DNA of 64,000 bases from Methanolobus psychrotolerans (GTDB taxonomy: Archaea; Halobacteriota; Methanosarcinia; Methanosarcinales; Methanosarcinaceae), in assembly GCF_002243045.1 (NCBI RefSeq), contig NZ_MBKP01000004.1:161738-225737 (forward strand). The letters are read 5' to 3'. Shown in pieces: positions 53,786-63,096 of the stretch (position 1 is the first letter of the stretch; every line of letters starts with the position of its first letter). Both the position numbers and the translations under genes were made by a program. Below the pieces are notes generated by a model. It was not told where the DNA came from, did no database searches, and saw only the letters and a program-made list of their open reading frames with translations.

Positions 53786-54826
53786 ATGGCTATAAACATG
53801 TCAGATATGGGTGTAACAACTGGAGCTATTACGCTTGACACAATAATTAATTTTTGTGTAGCTGCTGGCACACTTTTACTTGCATACTATGCGTATAAAA
53901 ACATTGCTAGTACAAAAAAACAACTTCTTTTTTTAGAGTCACAAACAAAAGCGATGATAAACCAAATGAAATTGTTGAAAAATCAAATAAATCCAGCACT
54001 ACAAGTATATGATGTTAAAATCTCAAAAAATACTGTCTCTCTACAAGTAAATAATAAAGGCACAGGAAATGCTTTTGATATAGGAATTCTTGCTCAATAC
54101 TCTCCAGTTGCTTTTATTGCAGTTGGGGAAGATCGTAATTGTAGTACTCGCGAAATTCTTCGTCAGCGTTTGGAAATGGCAAAAGATTTCAGAGATGTAT
54201 ATAGCTTAGAATCTCCAGATGATCAAATCAAAAAATGGAATGAACTATTTAATGAAGGCAAAATACGGAAGTATTATCCCAAACTTTGTTTTTCTTATAT
54301 AAATGATAATCTTTTTGATAGAGATAATAGGGAAATTAAGGACAATTCATATGTTAAGTATCCAATTTCTAAATATAATAATTACATTATAGCTTCAAAT
54401 GAAGTTAATCAACATTTCAGCTGCACACCTTTTTTTAATGCTATTTATGTCGATTTCGAGCATACATATAATTTACCTAGGAATGAATTTAATGAGGTTT
54501 TTTCAAAAGGTCTATGCACAGATCGTTTTTTTGATTTTGATGAACTACTTGAAATTATGAAACTAAATAACATTGATTTCTTCAATGTGGTCTTAGATTT
54601 AGTTTACAAAAATCAGTATGAGGATTTGGTAGGTCATATTCATTTAGTAAACTTTGTTGTTAGCATTAAAGAGCATACTACATTGGAAGAGGCATATATA
54701 CAAAGATTCAACATTGGTTCATTTGTAAGCTATAGGGGAAATGAACAAATAATTGGTGGAATGCCTTATTATCATTATAAAAATGGAACCTCTCCTATTA
54801 ACTCATATGAAGAAATTTCGAAATAA
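53786..54826 (+). CDS. Orphan membrane-anchored protein of unknown function
   Basis: 346 residues. An N-terminal membrane helix (about 17-37, TIINFCVAAGTLLLAYYAYK) is followed by a coiled-coil (STKKQLLFLESQTKAMINQM) and a large soluble domain. The layout recalls phage- and restriction-associated anchored proteins but no family is recognised. The gene is visibly more A/T-rich than its neighbours and rich in Asn, Lys and Ile, which suggests acquisition by transfer. ATG at 53765 is an alternative start. Downstream it converges with an ABC ATPase. Confidence 0.7.
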   Translation: MAINMSDMGVTTGAITLDTIINFCVAAGTLLLAYYAYKNIASTKKQLLFLESQTKAMINQMKLLKNQINPALQVYDVKISKNTVSLQVNNKGTGNAFDIGILAQYSPVAFIAVGEDRNCSTREILRQRLEMAKDFRDVYSLESPDDQIKKWNELFNEGKIRKYYPKLCFSYINDNLFDRDNREIKDNSYVKYPISKYNNYIIASNEVNQHFSCTPFFNAIYVDFEHTYNLPRNEFNEVFSKGLCTDRFFDFDELLEIMKLNNIDFFNVVLDLVYKNQYEDLVGHIHLVNFVVSIKEHTTLEEAYIQRFNIGSFVSYRGNEQIIGGMPYYHYKNGTSPINSYEEISK

Positions 54827-54838
54827 AAATGTTTCATT

Positions 54839-55654
54839 TCAGCACCATGCATGATAATATCCCTTATCCTTACCAACCTCGACCGGAATACCAAATAACT
54901 CTGTCAGTTTCTCAGCAGTAAGAATATCCTCAATATCTCCGTCTGCAAATATCCTGCCGTCCTTCAGAAGAACCGCACGGTGTATTTCAGGTACGATATC
55001 CTCAAGGTCGTGGGTAACAAGGATTATGCTCTTTCCTGAGGCTGCTATCTTGCTCACAGTTTCCCTGAACTTATGCTTGCTTTTCAGGTCAAGGCTGTTT
55101 GTCGGCTCGTCCAGAACAAGTATCATGGGGTCGTGGACAAGTGCCCTTCCGATGAGAACTCTTCTTGCTTCACCGGTTGAGATTTCAGAGATGTTCTTGT
55201 CAGCAAGGTGTCTTATCTCAAGGAAATCGATGATCTCCATAGTTCTTTTCAGCATTTGAGGTTTTATTTTCAGGTTCGGGTAGATTCCGATGCTGCTGAA
55301 AAAACCGGAAAGGACCACTTCTACTACTGAGATGTCTCTCATATATTCCAGTTGAAGGTCACCGGACACGATTCCGAGGAGTTTCTTCAGGTCTGAGATC
55401 ATCCACCTGTCCTTCTCCATAATCCTGAAGACCATTCCCTCTGTGTTTGCAATAGGGCGATAGTCTCCGATAATTGTTTTGATGATAGATGACTTGCCTG
55501 AGCCATTCGGTCCGATGATGGCTATATTCTCGCCTTTCTTTATGTTGAAAGATATGGAATCAAGGATGAGCCTTCCATTTTTCCTGACAACTATATTCTC
55601 CATCTCAACAAGCGGTCCCTGCATGACCTCATAATTGTCTGATAAGTGCTGCAT
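54839..55654 (-). CDS. Stand-alone ABC ATPase (ModF/YheS-like)
   Basis: 271 residues. Walker A GPNGSGKSSIIKTIIG, signature ISTGEARRVLIGRALV and Walker B ILVLDEPTNSLDLKSKHK, with LVTHDLEDIVPEIHRAVLL. No permease or binding protein is adjacent. The sequence is close to the single-domain ATPases annotated as molybdenum- or iron-transport-like; function unknown. Confidence 0.88.
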   Translation of the reverse strand: MQHLSDNYEVMQGPLVEMENIVVRKNGRLILDSISFNIKKGENIAIIGPNGSGKSSIIKTIIGDYRPIANTEGMVFRIMEKDRWMISDLKKLLGIVSGDLQLEYMRDISVVEVVLSGFFSSIGIYPNLKIKPQMLKRTMEIIDFLEIRHLADKNISEISTGEARRVLIGRALVHDPMILVLDEPTNSLDLKSKHKFRETVSKIAASGKSIILVTHDLEDIVPEIHRAVLLKDGRIFADGDIEDILTAEKLTELFGIPVEVGKDKGYYHAWC

Positions 55655-55912
55655 CTGCCCATCTCGCGTTTTTTTTAGTTTCTCCCCGTTTAATGGTCTA
55701 AGAGTAATAATTGTTTTGCAGTCTTTTATTTTTGTATGGTTTAATGTGATGTATTATGCATACTTCAAGGTGATCATGTTCTGCAATTTTTAGAAAAAGA
55801 AAGCAACAATCTTTTTATATTTATTACTTTATACTCTATTTATAGTCATCTATGGTTGAAACTAAATGGTACAGCGGTGGTCACAATCCAATAGATGCAG
55901 AGGAGGATTTTG
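55655..55912. promoter_or_regulatory. Intergenic region between divergent ABC ATPase and the 55913 gene
   Basis: 258 bp with several A/T boxes: TTTTTATATTTATT (about 55813-55826) and CTATTTATAG (about 55833-55842) face the plus-strand gene, giving a leader of 50-70 nt. A short overlapping frame at 55852-55980 is discussed under rejected items. Nothing else is recognised. Confidence 0.4.
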
Positions 55913-56383
55913 ATGGAAGACGAAATAATCGGTATTGTTCCAAGCATGAAGAAAAGCAAAATGCTTGGTATGTCCTATGACATGTTCACTTTGATCGCAA
56001 CACCCGGCACGACCGTTTTTGCCAAGGTCACAAGCGCAATGCTTAATCAGGTTGTAAAAGAGTCACGTGAACAGGCCAAAGCAGAGGGAAAAGGCTTCTT
56101 TGGCCAGTGGGGTGCCCAGTTATCAAGCACTTCAAAGTATGCTGAAAGATATGCCAACATGAGTGCACAGGCAGCATTAGCAGAAACTCCTGTCAATTTT
56201 GCGATCCCCAATTCAAGTATAAGTTCCATTCGTGTAAAAAAGAAGAGCGTTTCTGATGGTGATGATGGTTTCTCTAATATATGGGAGGTCACTATTCAGC
56301 ACAATTCCGGAAAACTGAAGTTTAAGACAGATTTTGATCCGAAGGGTCATTTGCAGGCTATCTACGGCAACAGGGTAAATTGA
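55913..56383 (+). CDS. Conserved protein of unknown function (possible PH-like fold)
   Basis: 156 residues. The start MEDEIIGIVPSMKKSKMLGM follows a perfect GAGGAGG site. The C-terminal half (IPNSSISSIRVKKKSVSDGD, IWEVTIQHNSGKLKFKTDFD) has the strand spacing of bacterial PH domains, interrupted by an Ala/Gln-rich helical insert (about 45-90). No membrane helix or signal. Fold assignment is weak and no function can be given. Confidence 0.65.
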   Translation: MEDEIIGIVPSMKKSKMLGMSYDMFTLIATPGTTVFAKVTSAMLNQVVKESREQAKAEGKGFFGQWGAQLSSTSKYAERYANMSAQAALAETPVNFAIPNSSISSIRVKKKSVSDGDDGFSNIWEVTIQHNSGKLKFKTDFDPKGHLQAIYGNRVN

Positions 56384-56567
56384 ACCGGACTGCTGTCCGC
56401 TGTGTTCACTAACAACAGGGCTTATTTGTAATTCTGTTTTAAAGACCAGAGATGTGTGATTCTCTGGCATAATTTCTTTATTTATCTGTGAACTAAAAAA
56501 TGAGTTCATATTACATTACAAAAACAAAGTATCATACAATTGTAAAGTACAGTAACTGGGTGGTATA

Positions 56568-59500
56568 TTGAAAATAATAATTCTTGCTATATCTTTACTT
56601 CTTCTCTTTCTCTGCATGCCCGCTTTTGCAGCAGAAGCACAGGGTGTCAGGATAGAGATGCCTGATAATGTGGTATCAGGCGAGATATTCCAGGCGAAAC
56701 TCATAATCGATGATCCTCTGGTAAAAGAACTTACAAAAATAATTGACATAACAACGTATGAGAACATCATGCTGAAATGGCCCAATGACCGGTATGCTCC
56801 AAATGAGATAGAATATACTGGTCAGGATGAACTTGTTTTTGATGCCATAATGATATCGGGATTCAGGGAAGGCGATGAAGTCGCCACTGTAAGTTTCCAA
56901 TTCTATGGCAGCACAGATGAAATGCAGGCAAAATATCCTGAATGGGGTGTCTACTATGGTGACATTTGTAAAGTCTCAAAACAGGTCAGGGCTTCTCCTG
57001 TAAGTTTTGATGCCGATCTTCCCGATGTGCCAAATGGGGAACTTAAAACAGAGAACTGGGAAAAAATGACATGGACACCAACATTTTCATACAAAAGAAA
57101 TTCTGAAGTACGCGTTTTTGATGACCCTCTCCAGTCATATTCAGGCTCTTTCAGCAGGGGACGTTGTTATGGTCCTATAAACGATGACTACATTCTGTGC
57201 CAGTTCATTCCAAAGGAATATCTTACAAATCCTGAAGAAGGCATGGAGGTTTCAAGTTACAGTTATGGTACATTCGGTGAAGAGGGTACATCCGAAGGGT
57301 ACTACATGTACACAGTTACAAAGTCCAAAAACACAAAATACGACGACGATGGAAATCCTTATGATACCTATACAGTAACAGCATCCTACACTTATGAGAT
57401 TGTCATCAATGATTTCCTGTTATACAATGGTTTGTTAAGTAAGAATATGCAGGATGTTGATGACCCGGATTCATTTGCAGGTGAAACACTTGAGGAGTTC
57501 CATCAGATCGTAAAAAGTCAGCGCTACAATCCTGTCAGCACAGGCAGTGGCTCGTATCCGTCCCTCTTAAAAAGCAATCTGCCCACTCAGGTCCTGAGAC
57601 TATTTACATCAGCGGTTCTGTAAGCGATGGAGATGGCAATCCTTTGCTATACGTGGAGCTGCAGGCAAAGGTAAAAGGTGAGACCTTCATAGGCAGGACA
57701 GATGAACATGGTGATTTCCAGATGCCTTTATCCATAGAGCTGGATGAGAAGGAAACAGATGTCAAGATGGATTTCTGGGTAATCTTCTCATACGAAAGGG
57801 ACGACAAGAACTACTTCAAGGTCTATGACCTTGCAGGTAGCAACTATAAAGGAGTCTGGTACTATCAGGAACTGGCTATAATAAACCATGAGAATGTTGA
57901 AGTTCATGTTCGTCTTGACGGTTCACCGGGACGTGACAGGGAAAGCAGCACCGGTAATCTTGCAGACATGAAAAGTCTTGGTGTGATCTATGCCCATACG
58001 GCCGAAGCAGTGGATTTCTGTATTATTGACCTTGGAGCCAATATAAGCTATAAGCTGCCGGTGGAAGTGCTTGTTGGTAACAACAACGATGATACTCTCT
58101 ATTCTCCAGGTAGTTCCAGGATATTGATTTCCTCTAATGATGCAGGATATTCTAATTCCAACAGACCAAAGAACCGTGAGTATCATGAATTTGCCCATCA
58201 CCTGATGTATGCTACATATGGAGGGTGGACACCCGGCAGCAATGTAGCAGGGACTGCGAATCATGACGGATTCCTTAACCCGAATACCGGTGATTCATAT
58301 GAAGAGGGATTTGCCGAGTTCATGGCTCTTGTGATGTCAGACAAATGGGGCGACAGTAATCCATCAGACGGGCAGACAAAATCCGATATATATGCGTCAT
58401 TTGGAAGTCTTGAGAATAATTACCGTCCATGGGACAGCCGTGGATACCTTGAGGAGTTTGCTGTTGCCTCTCTGCTATGGGATATGTATGACTCAAATAA
58501 TGATAATGGAGACTCGATCACCATGTCCCTGGATAACATCTGGTCTGTTCTCAAGGTCCAGAGAAACGATTTCTATGACTACTATGTAGCATTCAAGGAG
58601 GCCAATCCCAGCAAGGCAGACGAGATCGATAAACTGTTCATTGCACATGGTTTCTTTATTGATACCACCGAAGGTAATGGTTTAAGAGACCACTTTGAGG
58701 GCTTCAGGGATGCCAACAACAACAGAAGATACGATGCAGGTGAGTTCTTCTTTGATCTTGGATGTCTAAATTCTACTTCTGAGATAGAGTACAAGAAAGG
58801 CATGGTCGTTGGAAAAGCTGCTAACTACGATAGAATGAACAGGAGTTCTGCCGTAAGGGTCGATGGTGCTTACCTGAAGGTAAGGGATGAGGAGGTAAAT
58901 CAGTATCTTGTAAAGGTGCATTATCTCGAATTGGGTTATGGAAATGATTATGAATATGTGGTCGATCTGAGGGACGGTCTGTTATATGTACAGCCGCTTC
59001 CGTCTGATGTTCCGGCACAGATCACGATAGAACCGTATTCAGTGGAGTACACTGCTGAGGAAACCTACACCATCAGTAATCAGGAGCTTATCAGCAAACT
59101 CGAAGAGCCGGATGAATACTTTGATGAGCACAAGTTCTCGCTGGAAAATACAGGTGCCACCGGTGATATGGAGTATGTCATCTACAAGGATACTGAGCCA
59201 ACTTATGCCTATGAAGGAGACCTTGGTACGGAAATTGATGTGAAGATATCTGATGAAGGGCCGGATGACGACGGGGGTCTGTCTTTGTTCTGGTTGCTGC
59301 CGGTAATTATCATCGGTGCAGTTGCCGGTGCTGGTGTTCTGCTTCTGAAGAAAGCTGGAAACAGGGAAAAGGCACAGGAACTTATCAAAAAGGGTTCACA
59401 CGAATTCAGTGAGAAAGGTGTGCCTGCAATAAAGGAAGCTGGCAGGAAGGCGGCAGAATATACTGCAAAAGGTGCTGAATTCGCTGCGCATCAGACGAAG

Positions 59501-59587
59501 AAAGGCTATGAGAAAGCCAAGCCTCATATGAAGAAGGCACAGGAAGGTATCACGAAAAAGATTGATGAGTCAAAGGAAAAGAAGTAG
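56568..59587 (+). pseudogene. Secreted HExxH metalloprotease, interrupted by a frameshift
   Basis: Two frames make one protein of about 1000 residues. The first (56568-57623, TTG start after GGGTGGT) has a signal peptide (ILAISLLLLFLCMPAFA) and beta-rich domains. The second continues in the -1 frame, which picks up GPETIYISGSVSDGDGNPLL, overlapping the first frame's end, then an Ig/carboxypeptidase-regulatory-like domain, the zinc motif NREYHEFAHHLMYATYGG, EEGFAEFMALV (third ligand), a membrane helix (LFWLLPVIIIGAVAGAGVLL) and a Lys/Ala-rich cytosolic tail. The shift lies between about 57485 and 57600, possibly at the A5 run near 57570. Inactivation, a sequencing error or recoding are all possible. 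Confidence 0.75.
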
Positions 59588-59665
59588 TTATTTTTTCTCC
59601 CTTCTCTTAATCTTCCTTTTTCCTTTTCCTTTTTCCGGATCATTTTCTTGATCATTTTATTTTCC
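59588..59665 (+). terminator. Pyrimidine-rich tract after the metalloprotease gene
   Basis: Directly after the stop comes TTATTTTTTCTCCCTTCTCT and further T/C clusters, with GATCATTTT occurring twice. Serial T-runs like these end archaeal transcription. Confidence 0.45.
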
Positions 59666-59712
59666 AACGACATTTGAAAAGGATAATATACATTAAATTA
59701 TGCTTTAGTATT

Positions 59713-60579
59713 GTGACTAATGAACTTCTTTCCAGTCTGAACCGGAAGATGGCGGAATTCAGTTCGCTCCCGGTCATAGATGGTTACTACCTTGTGCTCG
59801 GTGGCGGAAAGATTGGAAGTGATTTTGCCAGGTATGCAAAAGAGCGATCTTTCCCTTTTGTAGTAATAATCGATGTTGATGAAGTGGCAGAGGCATCAAA
59901 AAGTTCAGTTGTGGTTGACAGGGATGAACTTTTCAGGCAAATCCATAATTCCCGCAGGTTAAAAGGTAATGTAAACAATGTCTTTTTTCATTGCATGGAT
60001 GTTTGTGATGTTCCTGAAATTCTGGAAGCCGGGATACCTGAGTACATAATTCCTGCTGTACCCATTCATGCAGTTGTAAATATGGCAATTGATATGCTGG
60101 GTTCGATTTCTTCCAGGCCATTGATCTCAGCTCTTTGCATAGATGAACAGGATGAAAAGCTGACCGCTTATTTCAATGGTATCCTGTCTCAGTTGCCAGA
60201 AAATATTGTAGTATTCAGTTCTCTTACCGGAGGAGTTATCATGTTCTCATATGCAAAGATCGGGGAGATTTGTCCTGACCAGTGCATTGGGCCTGAAAAA
60301 TACTGTTACAATTTCAGGCGGGAGAAACCTGAAACGATCACCGCATATGTCAGGAAACTGCTGCCTTTATACACGGGATGGGTGTTTGAGAGCTGCCAGA
60401 TGAAGCCTGGAATTGGGGGTATAAAAGGGGTTGATTTCAAGGAATATATGATCTCCTTGATGGAGTATGTGAAGGCAGTGTATAGGATTAGGGATTTGCC
60501 TCAGATCGAGGGTAATATTTTCTTTATTGCGACGACATGCAATTGTCACGGGATAATGAATTTGCTTAAAGTGACCTGA
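59713..60579 (+). CDS. Conserved protein with Rossmann-like nucleotide-binding start
   Basis: About 288 residues from the GTG at 59713; ATG 59749 and TTG 59674 are alternatives. YYLVLGGGKIGSDFARYAKE followed by FPFVVIIDVDE is a dinucleotide-binding beta-alpha-beta pattern with an acidic second strand, suggesting NAD binding. Later CICPDQCIGPEKYC-like cysteines (EICPDQCIGPEKYCYNFRRE) and TTCNCHG could bind metal. An AT-rich box about 27 nt before the GTG would make it leaderless. Family not recognised. Confidence 0.6.
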   Translation: MTNELLSSLNRKMAEFSSLPVIDGYYLVLGGGKIGSDFARYAKERSFPFVVIIDVDEVAEASKSSVVVDRDELFRQIHNSRRLKGNVNNVFFHCMDVCDVPEILEAGIPEYIIPAVPIHAVVNMAIDMLGSISSRPLISALCIDEQDEKLTAYFNGILSQLPENIVVFSSLTGGVIMFSYAKIGEICPDQCIGPEKYCYNFRREKPETITAYVRKLLPLYTGWVFESCQMKPGIGGIKGVDFKEYMISLMEYVKAVYRIRDLPQIEGNIFFIATTCNCHGIMNLLKVT

Positions 60580-60620
60580 TATTTTGTTTACTATCCGGCA
60601 AAGCTTTAGTACTTAACTTG

Positions 60621-60653
60621 ATAGCACTGGGTATTTATACTATAGGGTGCTAT
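60621..60653. promoter_or_regulatory. Inverted repeat centred on a TATA box (candidate operator)
   Basis: ATAGCAC (60621-60627) and GTGCTAT (60647-60653) are perfect reverse complements whose midpoint, 60637, falls on the TATA box. A regulator bound here would block TBP/TFB access. Confidence 0.5.
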
Positions 60654-60737
60654 TTACATCTAGTTCGATTGCTCAACGATTTAATAAAGGATTACTCTAT
60701 TTTGTGTGTTTCTTTTAATAATTGCTAGGACAGTTGG

Positions 60738-60827
60738 AGTTCGTCGTATAGGAAAGAGGTATCTGGCCAAAGTCAGGTAAAACTAGTCATGCGGGATTTT
60801 TCAATCTCGGCTTTTGCTGAGCGAACT
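60738..60827 (+). ncRNA. Candidate structured 5' leader (cis-regulatory RNA)
   Basis: Within the leader, AGTTCG (60738-60743) pairs with CGAACT (60822-60827), enclosing about 80 nt. Directly inside the 3' arm is a 6-bp hairpin CTCGGC-TTTT-GCTGAG (60806-60821, one G-U pair). The two helices would stack. It ends about 14 nt before the ribosome binding site. A thermosensor, protein-binding or riboswitch-like role is possible; no known class is recognised. Confidence 0.4.
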
Positions 60828-60851
60828 AATAAAACTTAAGGAGATAAAAAT

Positions 60852-61058
60852 ATGGGATTCAATGACAGAGGCGGAAACAGCAGAGGCGGAAACAGCAGAG
60901 GCGGCGGCGGCGGCTTCAGATCTAGCGGTCCAAGAGAGATGCACAAAGCAACTTGTTCAGACTGCAAACAGGAAACTGAAGTACCTTTCGTGCCATCCGG
61001 CGACAGACCTGTATACTGCAGGGACTGCTACCAGAAGCACAAGCCAGCCAGATATTAA
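60852..61058 (+). CDS. RGG-box / CxxC-x17-CxxC zinc-ribbon protein
   Basis: 68 residues. The N-terminal 25 residues are Gly/Arg-rich with RGGNSRGGNSRGGGGG, an RNA-binding RGG pattern. Then comes CSDC, 17 residues, CRDC, the CxxC-x17-CxxC zinc-binding domain, and a basic YQKHKPARY tail. It probably binds RNA. The strong AAGGAG site and long leader suggest high, regulated expression; a cold- or stress-related RNA chaperone is a reasonable guess. Confidence 0.85.
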   Translation: MGFNDRGGNSRGGNSRGGGGGFRSSGPREMHKATCSDCKQETEVPFVPSGDRPVYCRDCYQKHKPARY

Positions 61059-61225
61059 GTTATATCTCAATATAACTGTCTGGAATTTATTTACCAAAGG
61101 TAGATACGTTAAGATTGACATGGTTTGATCTTTATCTGCCTAATAACCTTTTTTTAAACGTGTATTTTTGTTAATACATCATACTATTATGTCATTCTAT
61201 ATGTATAATAAAGAGGGATGTAGAT

Positions 61226-61414
61226 ATGAATCTTGAAACTGTGGTATGTCCTGGCTGTGGTTCACAAATCCTTGCGACAATACCCTCTGGGCAGTGCATT
61301 GTTTGTGTTTCAATAAGTTCCGGAAATCCGGTTAATTTCGGAGCAAAATATAAATCTGCTTCAAGGTGTACCAGTTGCAAAAAGAGTTTTGCATGCTATA
61401 CCAAGAATGCTTGA
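61226..61414 (+). CDS. Small zinc-ribbon-like protein
   Basis: 62 residues with CPGCGSQI near the start and CTSCKKSFACYTKNA at the end, a CxxC...CxxC zinc ribbon. Two further Cys (CIVC) lie between. GAGGGATG precedes the ATG at about 8 nt. Unknown function; it may be a nucleic-acid-binding or chaperone-like peptide. Confidence 0.7.
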   Translation: MNLETVVCPGCGSQILATIPSGQCIVCVSISSGNPVNFGAKYKSASRCTSCKKSFACYTKNA

Positions 61415-61579
61415 ACTTATATCCTGTTCATACTTGCTCTCAGATGAGTGCGATAGTTTGCTTTTTGAAAAGTAGTAACATATTGTATTGAAGGTAGGCT
61501 TGCATCATGAATATGAATGAGCAAGCATTATTATTGATTATTACTATGCGTTATATTCGATTGAATGTAAACTATAAAT

Positions 61580-61774
61580 TTAGTTTATTTCTTTAACCCT
61601 TCCGACACGACCATCTTCTAGTTGCACTTTTATTCCATGCGGATGGGATGTCGAATTTGTCAGGATCTTCTTTACAACACCCTGGGTTATAGTCCCACTT
61701 TTCTGGTCTTGCTTAAGTACGATCCCTACGCTTGCTCCTATCCTGATATTTCCTCTGCTCTTACCTGGGTTCAT
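61580..61774 (-). CDS. YwbE-family (DUF2196) protein
   Basis: 64 residues: MNPGKSRGNIRIGASVGIVL then TQGVVKKILTNSTSHPHGIK and VQLEDGRVGRVKEIN, nearly the whole YwbE family sequence, including the conserved SxHPHGIKV. Function unknown. The ATG at 61774 fits the family length; the frame extends 28 codons upstream without family sequence. Confidence 0.88.
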   Translation of the reverse strand: MNPGKSRGNIRIGASVGIVLKQDQKSGTITQGVVKKILTNSTSHPHGIKVQLEDGRVGRVKEIN

Positions 61775-61827
61775 GTTTATGTGATCCTTTTGTAGTGTAA
61801 GGTTAGATGCAGGCAAGCCACAAAAAG

Positions 61828-62169
61828 TTATTCGTATTTGCCGCAGGCATTTGTCCATTTGTCTGCTATTTCCAGAAAAGCAATATACCCATTGCTTTTG
61901 ATGAACTGGATTGCCTGCCTATACTTCCTGTATTTATGTCCATTTTTTCCGCAGAACTCATTGATCGTAGGACATGAAGCTATTTCAGGACAGTCGGCAC
62001 AGGTATCGTAACCTTTTCCCATGCAGCAAACTTTTATTTTGCACTTTGCCTTGCTGATGGCCCTTTCACCTGAATCATATCCGAGCTTGCAGCCACGACA
62101 GGTTCCGTTATTGAATGGGCGACAAGTTTTGCAATATGCTCCACAGCAACCGATTTCTATGATGGACAT
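61828..62169 (-). CDS. DUF3795 cysteine-rich protein
   Basis: 113 residues with thirteen or so cysteines: IGCCGAYCKTCRPFNNGTCR, CKIKVCCMGKGYDTCADCPE and CPTINEFCGKNGHKY. This is the DUF3795 pattern (CGxYCxxC ... CxxC), a probable zinc-binding domain found widely in anaerobes. It precedes the ywbE-like gene by 53 bp on the same strand. Confidence 0.87.
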   Translation of the reverse strand: MSIIEIGCCGAYCKTCRPFNNGTCRGCKLGYDSGERAISKAKCKIKVCCMGKGYDTCADCPEIASCPTINEFCGKNGHKYRKYRQAIQFIKSNGYIAFLEIADKWTNACGKYE

Positions 62170-62291
62170 GGAGTTTTCCTTTTGTTTTTCTGAATTGGTG
62201 AGTTTGTTGATCTAAGCATTTTGAGATCGTATAATTGAGCGTTTTCCCATTCGTACAATATATTGATCCATATTTATTGAGGTGATTGATC

Positions 62292-62636
62292 TCAATCTAT
62301 GTTTCCAAGAATCGTTCTGATTTTAGGCTCTATTTCAGGTACTTCTTCAGTAGCTGTTTTCCAGAGGATATCCATGTCTATTCCAAAGTATGCATGTATC
62401 AGTTTGTCACGCATTCCTGCGATACTTCTCCATGGAATCGAAGGATAGGTATTCTTAATTGAATCGGGAACATTTTTTGTCGCTTCGCCTATAACTTCAA
62501 TTGCCCTGATTACTGCAAACTGTGTTTTTTATCCTCAATGAATTGGTCATAGGTTAAACCATTTGTAAATTCATCCACTTTTTTCAGCGTACAGGATGTC
62601 CTGTATATAATCAGTGGTTTGGCGCTCGTTTTTCAT
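62292..62636 (-). pseudogene. hepT: HepT-like toxin gene (DUF86), doubly frameshifted
   Basis: Starts MKNERQTTDYIQDIL at 62636, then loses frame at a GCTGAAAAAAGTGG run. The middle, LKKVDEFTNGLTYDQFIEDK, is in another frame. A second shift at an A6 run returns to the first frame: QFAVIRAIEVIGEATKNVPD, IPWRSIAGMRDKLIHAYFGI, to TGA at 62292. The RNase-type R-x4-H motif (RDKLIH) is kept. Total 345 bp is a multiple of three, so the two shifts cancel. As written, translation stops after about 21 residues. ATGA overlap with mntA. Confidence 0.85.
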
Positions 62637-62944
62637 ACTGGCACTGCCTCACTCAATATGATTTTTCCGATTGTAGGCTTTAAAGCCTTTCTGAGCACAA
62701 GATCTACTTTTATTCCGAGTGTGTCCGAAAGATAGTTTTCAAGCTCGACAAATTCAAGAAGGCCAGGAGTTTCACTAAATTCGACCAATATATCAAGGTC
62801 ACTGGTTTTAGTTTGTTCTCCCCTTACATAAGAGCCGAATACAGCAAGAGAACTTACATTAAATCTCTTATCAAGTTCGGGCAGCAGTTCCTTAAGTTGC
62901 TGAATATATCTATCAGTTGTATTATGATTGAATTGTGAGGTCAT
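62633..62944 (-). CDS. mntA: MntA-like minimal nucleotidyltransferase (antitoxin)
   Basis: 103 residues: LAVFGSYVRGEQTKTSDLDI followed by LVEFSETPGL is the GSx10DxD nucleotidyltransferase signature. In the HepT/MntA toxin-antitoxin system this enzyme AMPylates HepT to neutralise it. The gene is intact and comes first in the pair. Known systems of this type are common in archaea. Confidence 0.9.
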   Translation of the reverse strand: MTSQFNHNTTDRYIQQLKELLPELDKRFNVSSLAVFGSYVRGEQTKTSDLDILVEFSETPGLLEFVELENYLSDTLGIKVDLVLRKALKPTIGKIILSEAVPV

Positions 62945-63096
62945 ATGCTTCTATTTAATTTGTTTTAATGGTATTAATCGGTGTCGAATATATTTGTAAA
63001 GTAACGATTGTTATTTCTTGCGATAAAGATTGGAGTATTATCAAATAGTAATCTTTTTCTATTGACAGGTTACTACTTTTTAAGTGGGGTGGAGTT

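Larger units (their letters stand above)
60580..60851 (+). promoter_or_regulatory. Long promoter and leader region of the zinc-ribbon gene
   Basis: 272 bp without a gene. It holds a TATA box (ATTTATAC, about 60633-60640) framed by an inverted repeat, then a leader of about 185 nt with a structured part (both listed separately), ending in TTAAGGAGATAAAA, a strong ribosome binding site before the ATG at 60852. Confidence 0.6.

Noticed and set aside
55852..55980. 42-codon frame (MVETKWYSGGHNPIDAEEDF...) overlapping the start of the 55913 gene
   Set aside because: Its start lies only about 15 nt after an A/T box and it overlaps the better-supported gene, which has a perfect GAGGAGG site; no independent evidence for translation.
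57480..57660. Programmed -1 frameshifting in the protease gene
   Set aside because: There is no X-XXY-YYZ heptamer in the zero frame and no clear downstream stimulatory structure, so an indel or sequence error is simpler.
60580..60851. A tRNA or C/D-box RNA in the leader of the zinc-ribbon gene
   Set aside because: No cloverleaf, no acceptor stem and no paired C and D boxes could be drawn.
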